Assembly (NCBI GenBank): GCA_965204415.1
Contig: CBDBEL010000004.1
Location: 930,001 to 994,000 of the forward strand
DNA: 64,000 bases
Origin: Aldehydirespirator sp965204415
GTDB taxonomy: Bacteria > Actinomycetota > Acidimicrobiia > Acidimicrobiales > Aldehydirespiratoraceae
Direction: 5' to 3'
A model generated the notes under the pieces. It searched no databases. It was not told where the DNA came from and worked only from the letters and a program-made list of their open reading frames with translations. Positions within the stretch are counted from its first letter, which is position 1. Each line of letters begins with the position of its first letter. Position numbers and translations under genes: made by a program. Shown one piece after another: positions 25,437 through 33,275 of the stretch.

Positions 25437-26789
25437 ATGCGCGAGCCGACGGTGTTCTTCGAGGACTTCACCCCCGGTGACGTGATCGATCTCGGCACCT
25501 ACGAGATGACCGAGTCCGAGATCATCGACTTCGGCCGGCGCTTCGACCCCCAGTACTTCCACACCGACCCGCAGGCCGCGCTGGACTCGCCGTTCGGGGG
25601 GCTGATCGCCAGCGGCTGGCACACCTGCTCGGCCTGGGCGCGGCTGTGGATCGACACCGTGCTGGCCGATGCCGACGGCCGGGGGGCCTCGGGGATGCAG
25701 GAGGTTCGATGGCACGAGCCGGTGCGTCCCGGCGATTCGCTGACCGCCACGGTGGAGATCCTCGACGCCCGGCCGTCGGCCCGCCACGCCGACCGGGGGA
25801 CGGTGTTCATCGGCTGCACGATGACCAACCAGCACGGCCGCGTCGTGTTCACTTCCCACGGCCGGGGCTTCTTCGGCCGCCGCCACCCGGCCGAAGAGAC
25901 GGCCACGAGCACTCCGGCCGAGGGCACGGGCAGCAAGTCCGCTCCACGGGAGGACGCCGTAGAGGTCCGATCCGCAGACGGTGTGAAGCTGAAGTTGAGG
26001 ATGATGGGCGGATCAGGCCCTGACCTGCTAGTTTGTCACGCCACCGGGTTCCATGGGCTCGCCTACCGACCGCTGGCCCAATGCCTGAAGGACAACTTCA
26101 GGGTCTGGGCTCTGGACTTCCGGGGCCACGGCGCTTCGGGACCCGCACCCGACGACGACTACGCCTGGAGCGGGATGGGTGCCGATGCGGCCGCGTGCGC
26201 GGCCGCGATCGGCGCCAAGCGGCTATACGGGTTCGGTCACTCGATGGGCGGCGCGGCCCTGCTGCTGGCCGAGCGGTCCTGTCCGGGAACGTTCACGGGT
26301 CTCTTCCTGTACGAGCCGATCGTGTTGCCGAGGGGCTTCTTCGACTCCCCGAACGCCAACCCGCTGGCGGCGGGGGCCCGCAACCGCCGCGAGGTGTTCA
26401 ACTCCCGGGCCGAGGCTCTGGCCCGGTACTCGAGCCGGTCGCCTCTAGGGGTAATGCGGGCCGACGCGCTGGCCGCCTACGTCGAGGGCGCCTTCGTGGA
26501 CCTGCCGGAGGGTCGGGTGCGCCTGGCGTGCTCGGCCGAGACCGAGGCCCGCACGTTCGAGGCCAGCGGCGGCCTGCCTACCGAGGAGGCCGCCGGAATC
26601 GGCGTGCGGGCGACGGTGGCCGCCGGGACGGTCGGTGGGGTCCCCAACCCCGGGGCCTTCGCGCCGGCGGTCGCCGACGCGCTGCCCCGGGGCCGCTTCC
26701 TGAGCTTCGAGAACCTGGGCCATTTCGGGCCGCTGGAGGCGCCCGGAGTGGTTGCCGCCGCGGCAACCCGCGAACTGCTCGGCGACTAG
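25437..26789 (+). CDS. MaoC-type hot-dog dehydratase fused to an alpha/beta hydrolase
   Basis: The 450-aa fusion protein has two domains. Residues 1-150 are a MaoC-like hot-dog domain (FFEDFTPGDVIDLG, FDPQYFHTDPQAA, PFGGLIASGWHT) with the Asp/His hydratase pair in DPQYFHTD. After a Thr/Ser/Glu linker, residues 185-450 form an alpha/beta hydrolase: DLLVCHATGFHG, WALDFRGHGAS, the nucleophile elbow GFGHSMGG (Ser) and a late NLGHFGP (His). Joining a CoA-ester hydratase to a hydrolase is unusual. It could hydrate and then cleave a thioester or lactone in the same channel. The ATG at 25437 begins the MaoC fold; upstream in-frame codons look random. Confidence 0.8.
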   Translation: MREPTVFFEDFTPGDVIDLGTYEMTESEIIDFGRRFDPQYFHTDPQAALDSPFGGLIASGWHTCSAWARLWIDTVLADADGRGASGMQEVRWHEPVRPGDSLTATVEILDARPSARHADRGTVFIGCTMTNQHGRVVFTSHGRGFFGRRHPAEETATSTPAEGTGSKSAPREDAVEVRSADGVKLKLRMMGGSGPDLLVCHATGFHGLAYRPLAQCLKDNFRVWALDFRGHGASGPAPDDDYAWSGMGADAAACAAAIGAKRLYGFGHSMGGAALLLAERSCPGTFTGLFLYEPIVLPRGFFDSPNANPLAAGARNRREVFNSRAEALARYSSRSPLGVMRADALAAYVEGAFVDLPEGRVRLACSAETEARTFEASGGLPTEEAAGIGVRATVAAGTVGGVPNPGAFAPAVADALPRGRFLSFENLGHFGPLEAPGVVAAAATRELLGD

Positions 26790-26881
26790 ACCGAAACTAG
26801 GAGCGGCCGTCGATCAGTCCGAGCCGCCGCTCGGTCCGAGCGGCCGCCCGGCAGAAGCCGTCAGTCGGTGGGAGCCGTCGA

Positions 26882-27304
26882 TCAACGGGAGCCGTCGATC
26901 ACGACCGGCTCTTCGTCGACCTCGCCGTCGAGGATCCGGTAGGACCGCAGCGACGGTTCGGGGTGGCGCAGCGACACGATGATGAAGCGCCACGCCCCGA
27001 AGGGGTCGAAGCGGGCCGCGTCGGCGATGTCGGTGGGCGACGGGTAGTTGGTGGTGTGGGTGTGGGAGTGCATCACGCCCATGACCGCCAGGCCGGCGTC
27101 GTCGGCGGTGCGCTCCACATCCATCATCTCCAACCCGTCGAGCACGTAGACCTCGCGGGACTCGGCCGCGTTGCGCATGGGAAAGAACCGCTCGATGCGG
27201 TCCGAGCCGGGTCGGCCAGCGAACAGGCCGCAGGCCTCGTGGGGAAGTCCCGCGATGGCGTGGGCCAACATCGTCGCGTGCATCCCCGCCGACATCTCGA
27301 GCAT
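26882..27304 (-). CDS. mec: JAMM/MPN metalloprotease, Mec-like
   Basis: This 140-aa JAB1/MPN-domain zinc protease has the JAMM motif HSHTHTTNYPSPTD (H79, H81, S89, D92) and the upstream glutamate E24 in PHEACGL. It resembles mycobacterial Mec, which removes cysteine from the C-terminus of CysO-Cys made by CysM (SYRILDG and EEPV near the C-terminus match). In mycobacteria mec-cysO-cysM are adjacent. Here mec and cysM are 4.6 kb apart and cysO is absent. The ATG at 27304 has TATGGT 8 nt upstream. It is divergent from smpB. Confidence 0.83.
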   Translation of the reverse strand: MLEMSAGMHATMLAHAIAGLPHEACGLFAGRPGSDRIERFFPMRNAAESREVYVLDGLEMMDVERTADDAGLAVMGVMHSHTHTTNYPSPTDIADAARFDPFGAWRFIIVSLRHPEPSLRSYRILDGEVDEEPVVIDGSR

Positions 27305-27312
27305 CGCCCCGA

Positions 27313-27318
27313 ACCATA
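27313..27318 (-). promoter_or_regulatory. -10 box of mec
   Basis: TATGGT on the minus strand lies 8 nt before the mec ATG. It belongs to the leaderless promoter set. Confidence 0.35.
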
Positions 27319-27332
27319 CCGGAGGGCCGCTT

Positions 27333-27419
27333 CTCCCCTGCCGCCACTGGCCCGATGCCGCGCCCAGCCAGTTCCCGCCCGCCCAACTCCCCTGCCGCCA
27401 CTGGCCCGATGCCGCGCCC
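27333..27419. repeat. 33-bp direct repeat in the mec-smpB spacer
   Basis: Copies at 27333-27365 and 27387-27419 are identical (CTCCCCTGCCGCCACTGGCC, plus 13 more bases) and 54 bp apart, so a 54-bp unit was probably tandemly duplicated and then cut short. It lies between two divergent promoters. Confidence 0.85.
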
Positions 27420-27444
27420 GGCCCGCCAATCTCACCGCCACCGG

Positions 27445-27450
27445 TACCGT
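27445..27450 (+). promoter_or_regulatory. -10 box of smpB
   Basis: TACCGT lies 7 nt before the smpB ATG at 27458, with no Shine-Dalgarno. It supports that start over the long upstream open frame. Confidence 0.4.
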
Positions 27451-27457
27451 GGCTGCG

Positions 27458-27982
27458 ATGGCCAGGTCGCAGAAGCCCCGCGACGTTCCCGAGGGAGCGT
27501 CGGTGGTCGCCACCAACCGGCGCGCCCGCCGGAATTTTGACGTCCTGGAGACCCTCGAGGTTGGCCTGGTGCTCGAGGGCAGCGAGGTCAAGTCGCTGCG
27601 GGAGGGCCAGGTGCAGATCGCCGAGAGCTGGGCCCGGGTCGACCGGGGCGAGTTGTGGCTGCACAACCTGCACATCTCGCCGTACTCGCACGCCTCGGCG
27701 TCGTTCCGCTCCGACCCCGACCGGGTCCGCAAGCTGCTGGCCCATCGCCGCGAGATCCTGCGCCTGAAGGCCCGCGTCGATCAAGAGCGGCTGGCGCTGG
27801 TGCCCCTGGCCCTGTACTTCGCGGGCGGCCGGGCCAAGATCGCGCTGGCTCTGGCCCGGGGCCGCACCCGGTCCGACCGGCGCCGCGACATCCAGCAGCG
27901 CGACGCCGACGCCGAGGCGGCCCGCTCGATGGCCGCGGCCCGTCGGCGCCGCTCCCGGGACCGGCCGCGAGACCGGAGATGA
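27458..27982 (+). CDS. smpB: SsrA-binding protein SmpB
   Basis: The 174-aa protein binds the tRNA-like domain of tmRNA and starts trans-translation. Motifs are ATNRRARRNFDVLETLEVGLVL, GSEVKSLREGQVQIAESW, LHNLHISPY and LYFAGGRAKIALALARG, followed by a basic C-terminal tail (RRRSRDRPRDRR) that enters the decoding centre. Its partner ssrA lies 680 bp downstream. The stop overlaps the start of the PQ-loop gene (ATGA), so those two are co-transcribed. Confidence 0.96.
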   Translation: MARSQKPRDVPEGASVVATNRRARRNFDVLETLEVGLVLEGSEVKSLREGQVQIAESWARVDRGELWLHNLHISPYSHASASFRSDPDRVRKLLAHRREILRLKARVDQERLALVPLALYFAGGRAKIALALARGRTRSDRRRDIQQRDADAEAARSMAAARRRRSRDRPRDRR

Positions 27983-28593
27983 GCCGCTCCGAGTTCGCCA
28001 ATCTGGTCGGCCTCGTGGCCACCGCGGTGACGTTGGCGCAGATCCTGCCCCAGATCGTGAGGCTGGTACGCACAGGGCGCATCGAGGGCGTGTCGCCGGC
28101 GTGGGCGGCAGGGGGCGCGACCATCAACCTGGGTTGGCTCGCCTATGTGATCGAGGGGCGGTTCTGGGTGACGATCCCGTCGATCATCTTCGCCATCATC
28201 ATCTTCTCGCTGGCGCTGTTCCTGCTGTACCGCAACGGCGCCAGCATTCGCGCCGGCCTTCTCATGAGCGGCGCGATCGCGCTGGCATGCGTGGTGATCC
28301 TGCAGGCCGCGGGCTGGACGGTGCTGGGCACGCTGCTGGGCCTGTCCAACGGGCTCTATCTCGGGCCTTCGGTGGTTGCGGCGTGGCGCTCGCACACCCC
28401 GGTCGGGGTGTCGCCCTGGACCTGGATGCTGACCGTGCTGGAGGGTGTGAAGTGGGGCTTCTACGGCGTGCTGGTGGAGTCGGGGCCGATCACGGCGTAC
28501 GGGGCGACCGCGATACTCCTGGCCCTGCTGGTGCTGCTGCGCCTATGGGTGGCCCGAGACCGCATCCGCACGGCGCTCAGATCGGCGGCCTGA
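27979..28593 (+). CDS. PQ-loop repeat membrane protein
   Basis: The 204-aa protein has about seven hydrophobic helices and two PQ-loop halves: LAQILPQIVRLVRTGRIEGV with SPAW, and LGPSVVAAWRSHTPVGVSPW. PQ-loop proteins include SemiSWEET sugar carriers and lysosomal amino-acid exporters, so this is probably a small-solute transporter. The substrate is unknown. The two repeats in one chain differ from the bacterial SemiSWEETs, which have one repeat and dimerise. It starts inside the smpB stop codon (ATGA). Confidence 0.72.
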   Translation: MSRSEFANLVGLVATAVTLAQILPQIVRLVRTGRIEGVSPAWAAGGATINLGWLAYVIEGRFWVTIPSIIFAIIIFSLALFLLYRNGASIRAGLLMSGAIALACVVILQAAGWTVLGTLLGLSNGLYLGPSVVAAWRSHTPVGVSPWTWMLTVLEGVKWGFYGVLVESGPITAYGATAILLALLVLLRLWVARDRIRTALRSAA

Positions 28594-28662
28594 ATGTCGG
28601 CCGCGACGAGTACCATGGCTGGCCCCTTCGGGGGACGCAGCTTGAAAAGCGAGACTGCACAA

Positions 28663-29059
28663 GGGGCTGACCGGTTTCGACGTCGGGACTAGGAGGCCGC
28701 GGAGTGCGACCGGAGTTGCTCAGACTCCCTAAACGGGGCAACCAAAGAGACGCCGATGACGACGCTCTCGTTCTCGTCGCCTGATCTGAACTGATCTAGC
28801 TACGAGAATCATCGCGACCAGCAATGGCACGCGGGGCCAGACCGCTGCAAGCCTGGCACCAGAAGCAGCGGTGGACGGCAGGGAAAGACCCGCTGACGGC
28901 AGGCAAAGACCGCTGGCACCGGAGGAAGATCCGGCGGCCGGATCCCCGGATCCGCACGACCCGGCGTGGCGGCAGCCGCAAGCCGCAGACTCGGGAATGG
29001 TCGTAGCAAGCCCGACATCCGCCCGACGGACGGGAGTTCGATTCTCCCCAGCTCCACCA
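28663..29059 (+). ncRNA. ssrA: Transfer-messenger RNA (tmRNA)
   Basis: This is a single-piece tmRNA of 397 nt. The 5' end GGGGCTGACCGGTTTCGAC pairs with the 3' CAGCTCC (one G-U), and CCA is encoded at 29057-29059. The T-arm is GGGAGTTCGATTCTCCC. The tag frame with a TGA stop lies at 28737-28784. The segment from 28870 to 28925 contains near-repeats (GACGGCAGGGAAAGACCCGC and GACGGCAGGCAAAGACCGC) that probably enlarge one pseudoknot. smpB is just upstream. The 3' end is a classic integration site, and island DNA starts right after it. Confidence 0.93.
28737..28784 (+). other. tmRNA proteolysis tag
   Basis: Reading from GGC at 28737 gives GNQRDADDALVLVA and TGA. The tail ALVLVA has the hydrophobic, alanine-ended form recognised by ClpXP-type proteases. 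The resume codon would be GGC (Gly) instead of the more common GCA (Ala). The neighbouring frame ends in SSPDLN and lacks such a tail. Confidence 0.75.
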
Positions 29060-29153
29060 CCCAAAACCATATAATCGCAGGTCACAGGGCATAAATTGAA
29101 GGCCCACAAAGCCGCAATGTTGTTTGCAGTGTCACTACTTCAAGGCCCTACGG

Positions 29154-29258
29154 CCGCACGACCCGACCACCAGATTCTGCGGGTCGCCGATCTCCAAGCC
29201 CAGATGCATCTCTCAAGAACAAACGATCTGGCATCAAGGCCGTGCTGGGATCGGTGAT
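29154..29258 (+). pseudogene. AlpA-type regulator remnant beside tmRNA
   Basis: The sequence reads RPDHQILRVADLQAQMHLSR, then shifts frame by one to TIWHQGRAGIG. The same pattern, about 80 percent alike over the first 80 bp, occurs at 51512-51604 (RPERQILRV, ADLQAQLGLSRTTIWCLRRA). AlpA proteins are small HTH regulators of prophage and island excision. This copy is frameshifted and loses its second half. It begins about 100 bp after the tmRNA end. Confidence 0.6.
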
Positions 29259-29368
29259 GTTCAACGTCAACGATCCAGGAGGGCCTCGATGGCTCCCGAT
29301 GTTATGTCGGTGCGGCTTCATCTGTCGCAGATACGGGTGCTGGGGGTGGTCGAAATTGGATCGAGCAG

Positions 29369-30172
29369 TCAGATCCATCCACGCACCTGCGCAACTGTGA
29401 GGGTGACACCGGCAATGGATGTGAGTCCCGTGACGAACGCGGCGACACGTCGACTTGTTGTCCAGAATGGCGAATCCTCGCCGTCATCATCGATCTTGAC
29501 GTTGGCCGACGATCCCTCGGACGCTTGGGCCGACTGCACAGTCACTCTGGCGCGTTTCCCATGAACAGCAACGTTGACAGCCTGGTTCGCGACGCCAGCC
29601 GTCGGCAGAGCCGAGGATGAGGGCGTGCCGGCGCGCATCTCGGCAACCAGTTCAGCAAGGGTGGTGCGCACCTGGTCGACGACTCCGTGGATCGCCACGC
29701 CGCTGATAGACCAGTAGAGCGCTGTGATCTGCTGGAACGGATTGCCACTTGCCTTGTCCATTAGGGAGCCGATCTCGCTGGCCATCGGCAGCGATAGGTT
29801 CACGGCCCTGTTCTCCGAGCTGTCTGCAGAAGCGGCCATAGCCTCGAGCGCTCCGATTCCCTGCAAGAGAGTGAACTGGTCCGAGACATCATCCTGAACG
29901 AAGTCCGGCAGCGAGGACACCCCGATCTGTTGGCGCTTCACGATCGCGTTACCAGTAAAGGCGTCGGCCAAGATCGGTGCGCCGACGGTCCGATAGTCGG
30001 GGGCGTCCTCCTTCGAGTCGTAGCCACGGAGCTCGCGGGTGGCCCACTCGCGAAGCTCGATCGAACCGGCCTTCCCACCCAGTACGACACACTTCCGCAG
30101 AGCGTCAGCCAGCGGCCGCGCCGTCAGTACGTCATGCTCAATCTGCTCAAGAAGGGTTGGTTCTTTGGCCAT
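29369..30172 (-). CDS. AbiTii-domain protein with a C-terminal membrane segment
   Basis: The 267-aa protein has an N-terminal AbiTii domain of about 90 residues: LLEQIEHDVLTARPLADALRKC, then GSIELREWATRELRGYD. AbiTii is known from phage abortive-infection and other defence contexts, but its activity is unsettled. A variable middle part follows. The last 30 residues are hydrophobic (VAAFVTGLTSIAGVTLTVAQV), probably one membrane helix, as in many defence effectors. It is the last gene of the minus-strand train, 66 nt after sbcC. It may be the suicide arm of the island or an independent unit. Confidence 0.72.
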   Translation of the reverse strand: MAKEPTLLEQIEHDVLTARPLADALRKCVVLGGKAGSIELREWATRELRGYDSKEDAPDYRTVGAPILADAFTGNAIVKRQQIGVSSLPDFVQDDVSDQFTLLQGIGALEAMAASADSSENRAVNLSLPMASEIGSLMDKASGNPFQQITALYWSISGVAIHGVVDQVRTTLAELVAEMRAGTPSSSALPTAGVANQAVNVAVHGKRARVTVQSAQASEGSSANVKIDDDGEDSPFWTTSRRVAAFVTGLTSIAGVTLTVAQVRGWI

Positions 30173-30238
30173 GGTTCTTGACTCGTCGCTCGCAGTTGAG
30201 GTCGTGGGTGGGCGGTTGAGTACTCGATCAAGTCCGGT

Positions 30239-33200
30239 TCAGATGATCAAGCGTGAGCGAACATCATCGGCTAGAAGCCGGTCGCGATCTTCCTCCGAGA
30301 GAGTGCGGATACGAGAGCCGGTCACGTCGTCGCGAGTGACGTGCATCACCGTGTCCACGTACTCAGCAACGGGTCGGAGATGGGAGATGAGCGCGACCAG
30401 CTTTCCGCCGCCAGCAACCTTGCCGAGTGTCGCGAGCGCGGTGTCAAGGGCATTGGCGTCGAGCGATCCAAAGCCCTCATCGACAAACACGGCATCGAGG
30501 CGGCCCCCACCTCTCGACGCGATCTCGACAAGTGCGAGTGCGAGTGCGAGCGATGCTTGGAAGCGCTCACCGCCCGACAATGCCTCCGGGGCCCGGATCT
30601 CGCCGGATGCGATGTTCTTCACCCCAAAGTCGGACACGAATCCGAACCGATTGCTGGAGATGGTCCTCAGTCGCCGGGACGCCTCGGCCAAGAGCTCGGC
30701 CTCACGCAGCTCGAGCAGATGGTCGACGAATTGGTTGTTGGCAAGTGCAGCGACGAGCACGACGAGGTTGTCATGGAACGGGCCCACGACATCCAGGACC
30801 TCGTCGACCTGAGCAGCCGCGGCTGCGTTGGAAGTAGCTGCCGCAAGCTCCTTCTTGGCAAGGTTTGCGGCGGCGACTGCCTCGCCGTGCGCGCTGTGGA
30901 GGGCATCGGCGGTATCGCAGTCGACATGGGAGAGGATCTCGGCCAACTGGGCTTCGTGCGAGGCGACGGCACGCTGGGCCTTGGCGGCCACCTCCGCGGC
31001 GGTGGCGATAATCGTGTTGGCTGCCGCGAGCGCTGCCTCAGCTGTGTCGATGGTGATCCCAAGCTCCGAGGTGGTGGCACTCTCAGGGAGAGCACCGAGG
31101 TTTTCGACATCCATCGATACGTCTAGAGCGGCCGCATCGGCGCAGACCCGGCCAGCTGCAACAACGTCGCGCACACGAGCGAGGTAGGTGTTGATCCCAC
31201 CAATAGCGCTCCGGGCGGGACCCGTAACCTCTTCGGCGGCCTCGGCCCGGACCCTTGCGTCAACCGCCTCGGCCTCACGTGCCCGTTGCTCGGCTTCAGT
31301 CCGCCGGCCGTTGAGAGCGTCCAGCGCCGCGGCCACCGTGGTACACCGGCGATGAAGGTCTGCCAGCACATCAGCCGTCACCGGACTATCGCTTCGCCAG
31401 TCGTCCGGCAGCGCTGCCACGACATCTCGGTGCGTATCGAGCCTCTCGGCAGAGTCGGCGAGGGCCCGCTCGGCGGAATTCAGCTGTTCGGTGTAGCGAG
31501 CGTTGGCGGCCTGAAGCTCGGCTTCGGCAGTCGCCAACTCCTGACGAGCCTGCTGTTCGTTACTGAGAGCGCGCTCTGCCTCGGCTTCGTTAGCAGCGAG
31601 GGTCTCGGTGAGCGGAGCGACTGCATCTTCAACGTCCCCGCATGTTGGGTCGGCACCGAATTCGCCGACGCGCTGTTCCCAGCCGGCGACCGCCTTCACG
31701 GCTTCCTCGGCGGATTTCGAAGCTGCAGATTCTCCCTCGAGAGCACGCGCGTGATTCTGTCGGGCCTCGTCGGCATCGCTCCGGGCAGCGGTAAGTGCGC
31801 CATCGGCCGAGGCAACCGCTTCGGCGGCCGACTGCAGGTCGGAACTGTCGGGGGCCTCGAATCCGTCGGGCAGCTCGCGGCTGCATACTGGGCAGTCGTC
31901 GCCAGGTCCATGGCCTTGGGCAATAGCGGCGACTGCGTTCTCGCGCTGTGCCTTCTCATACCTCAGGCGGGCACCTTGGGTGCCTTGCTCGGCCCGATCG
32001 ACCGCCGCCTGAGAAGCGTTCGTTGCCTGTCCTAGTTCGCCTACCCTGGTGGTCGCTGCCTCACTTGCTGCGGCAGCCTTCACCGCCTTGCTGCGGGCCT
32101 CGGTCAGGCTTTCGAATACGCCTCGGGCCCGATCGGCCCGTGTACGGGCGTCGTCGAGGTGCCGCCGGGCTTCCTTGCTCGTGGCTTCGGCCTCGGCGAG
32201 CGCGGTGACAAGGGTCGACGGCACCTCCTTCTCGGGGACTTGAGCCCGAAGCTGGCCAAGCTCGCTCTGCATCTGCTCCAATCGTTCGAGGTCGGCGGGG
32301 AACGCTTCAACCGCATCGGCAAGACGAGATGTCGCAACCGTCAGCGCATCACGCGACTCGAAGCCAGCCAGCGCTGCTGCTTGCTCGTCGTCGATGCTTG
32401 CGATCTCTCGCTTTGCCTTGGTCTTGTCCTCCGATGCTCGGTCGAGTTCCTCGTGGAGCTGGGTCCCACGCTCGAGCGAGGCGCGAAGAACACCGATTGG
32501 GTCGCCCTGGACTGCGGGGACGGCGGCGAGCCCGGAGTGCAGTGGGCCGAGAGTTCCGTTGATGCGTTCGCTGATCTGACGTGGCTCGTCGACCGCCTCG
32601 ATCGCATTAGCAAGGAGCTCCCGCTGGGCGACAGCGTCCTTCAACGACTCCTCGGCGTCGGAGAGCATCCGAGCTGGATCGGCAGGCAGGTTCGCTCGAC
32701 GCTCGGTGTAACGCGTGTAGGTGTCCCTTAGCTCGTCGCGGTAGGCAGTTGCCAACTCGCGGGTCTGGTCGATGTCGCTGAGGCCAAGAATCGACTTGAG
32801 GATCTCGTTTCGTTCGCTCTCGGTCGATCTCAGGAGTTCGTCGAATCGGCCCTGAGGCATGACCACCGCCCGGGTGAACTGCTCGCACTCCAGGCCGAGC
32901 AGCTCTTCGACTCTCCTCGTCACCTCACGGGCGCCGTCGACCATCGGCGCGTGATTGGTCGTGGATTCGAGCTTGTCGACGGGCGATGCCTTGGAACGGC
33001 GACGAGCCCGGGTGACCTTCCAGGTATGGCCGTCGGCGTCGAAGGTCAGTTCGACACGCCACAGATCCTCTCCGTCGGCAATGAGGTCGACGATGTTCCC
33101 GCCCCCTGACCACGTCTTTCGCCCATAGAGCGCTAGGCAAAGGGCCTCGATGATGGTGGACTTGCCAGCGCCGGTGTCACCGATGATTGCGAACAGGTCG

Positions 33201-33274
33201 AGGTCGTCGAATGAAATCTCGGTCGACTGCCGATACGACCGCAGGCCTGCGAATTTGAGAAGGCGAGGCCGCAC
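30239..33274 (-). CDS. sbcC: SbcC-like SMC-family ATPase
   Basis: The 1011-aa SMC-type protein has Walker A GDTGAGKST (32-40) and a Q-loop region MPQGRFDELL. Long coiled coils are broken by a zinc hook, CPVC, within GDDCPVCSRELPDG. Near residue 900 are the signature LSGGE and Walker B DAVFVDEGFGSLD. SbcC and SbcD form a Mre11-Rad50-like nuclease acting on hairpins and blocked DNA ends. The GTG at 33274 lies 1 nt after the sbcD stop; the longer frame would overlap sbcD. Its place behind herA-nurA suggests a defence or DNA-end resection complex distinct from housekeeping SbcCD. Confidence 0.88.
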   Translation of the reverse strand: MRPRLLKFAGLRSYRQSTEISFDDLDLFAIIGDTGAGKSTIIEALCLALYGRKTWSGGGNIVDLIADGEDLWRVELTFDADGHTWKVTRARRRSKASPVDKLESTTNHAPMVDGAREVTRRVEELLGLECEQFTRAVVMPQGRFDELLRSTESERNEILKSILGLSDIDQTRELATAYRDELRDTYTRYTERRANLPADPARMLSDAEESLKDAVAQRELLANAIEAVDEPRQISERINGTLGPLHSGLAAVPAVQGDPIGVLRASLERGTQLHEELDRASEDKTKAKREIASIDDEQAAALAGFESRDALTVATSRLADAVEAFPADLERLEQMQSELGQLRAQVPEKEVPSTLVTALAEAEATSKEARRHLDDARTRADRARGVFESLTEARSKAVKAAAASEAATTRVGELGQATNASQAAVDRAEQGTQGARLRYEKAQRENAVAAIAQGHGPGDDCPVCSRELPDGFEAPDSSDLQSAAEAVASADGALTAARSDADEARQNHARALEGESAASKSAEEAVKAVAGWEQRVGEFGADPTCGDVEDAVAPLTETLAANEAEAERALSNEQQARQELATAEAELQAANARYTEQLNSAERALADSAERLDTHRDVVAALPDDWRSDSPVTADVLADLHRRCTTVAAALDALNGRRTEAEQRAREAEAVDARVRAEAAEEVTGPARSAIGGINTYLARVRDVVAAGRVCADAAALDVSMDVENLGALPESATTSELGITIDTAEAALAAANTIIATAAEVAAKAQRAVASHEAQLAEILSHVDCDTADALHSAHGEAVAAANLAKKELAAATSNAAAAAQVDEVLDVVGPFHDNLVVLVAALANNQFVDHLLELREAELLAEASRRLRTISSNRFGFVSDFGVKNIASGEIRAPEALSGGERFQASLALALALVEIASRGGGRLDAVFVDEGFGSLDANALDTALATLGKVAGGGKLVALISHLRPVAEYVDTVMHVTRDDVTGSRIRTLSEEDRDRLLADDVRSRLII

Positions 33275-33275
33275 G

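Noticed and set aside
29041..29059. Direct-repeat attachment site at the tmRNA 3' end
   Set aside because: I looked for a second copy of the T-arm and acceptor sequence in the window and saw none. Integration there is therefore inferred from context only.
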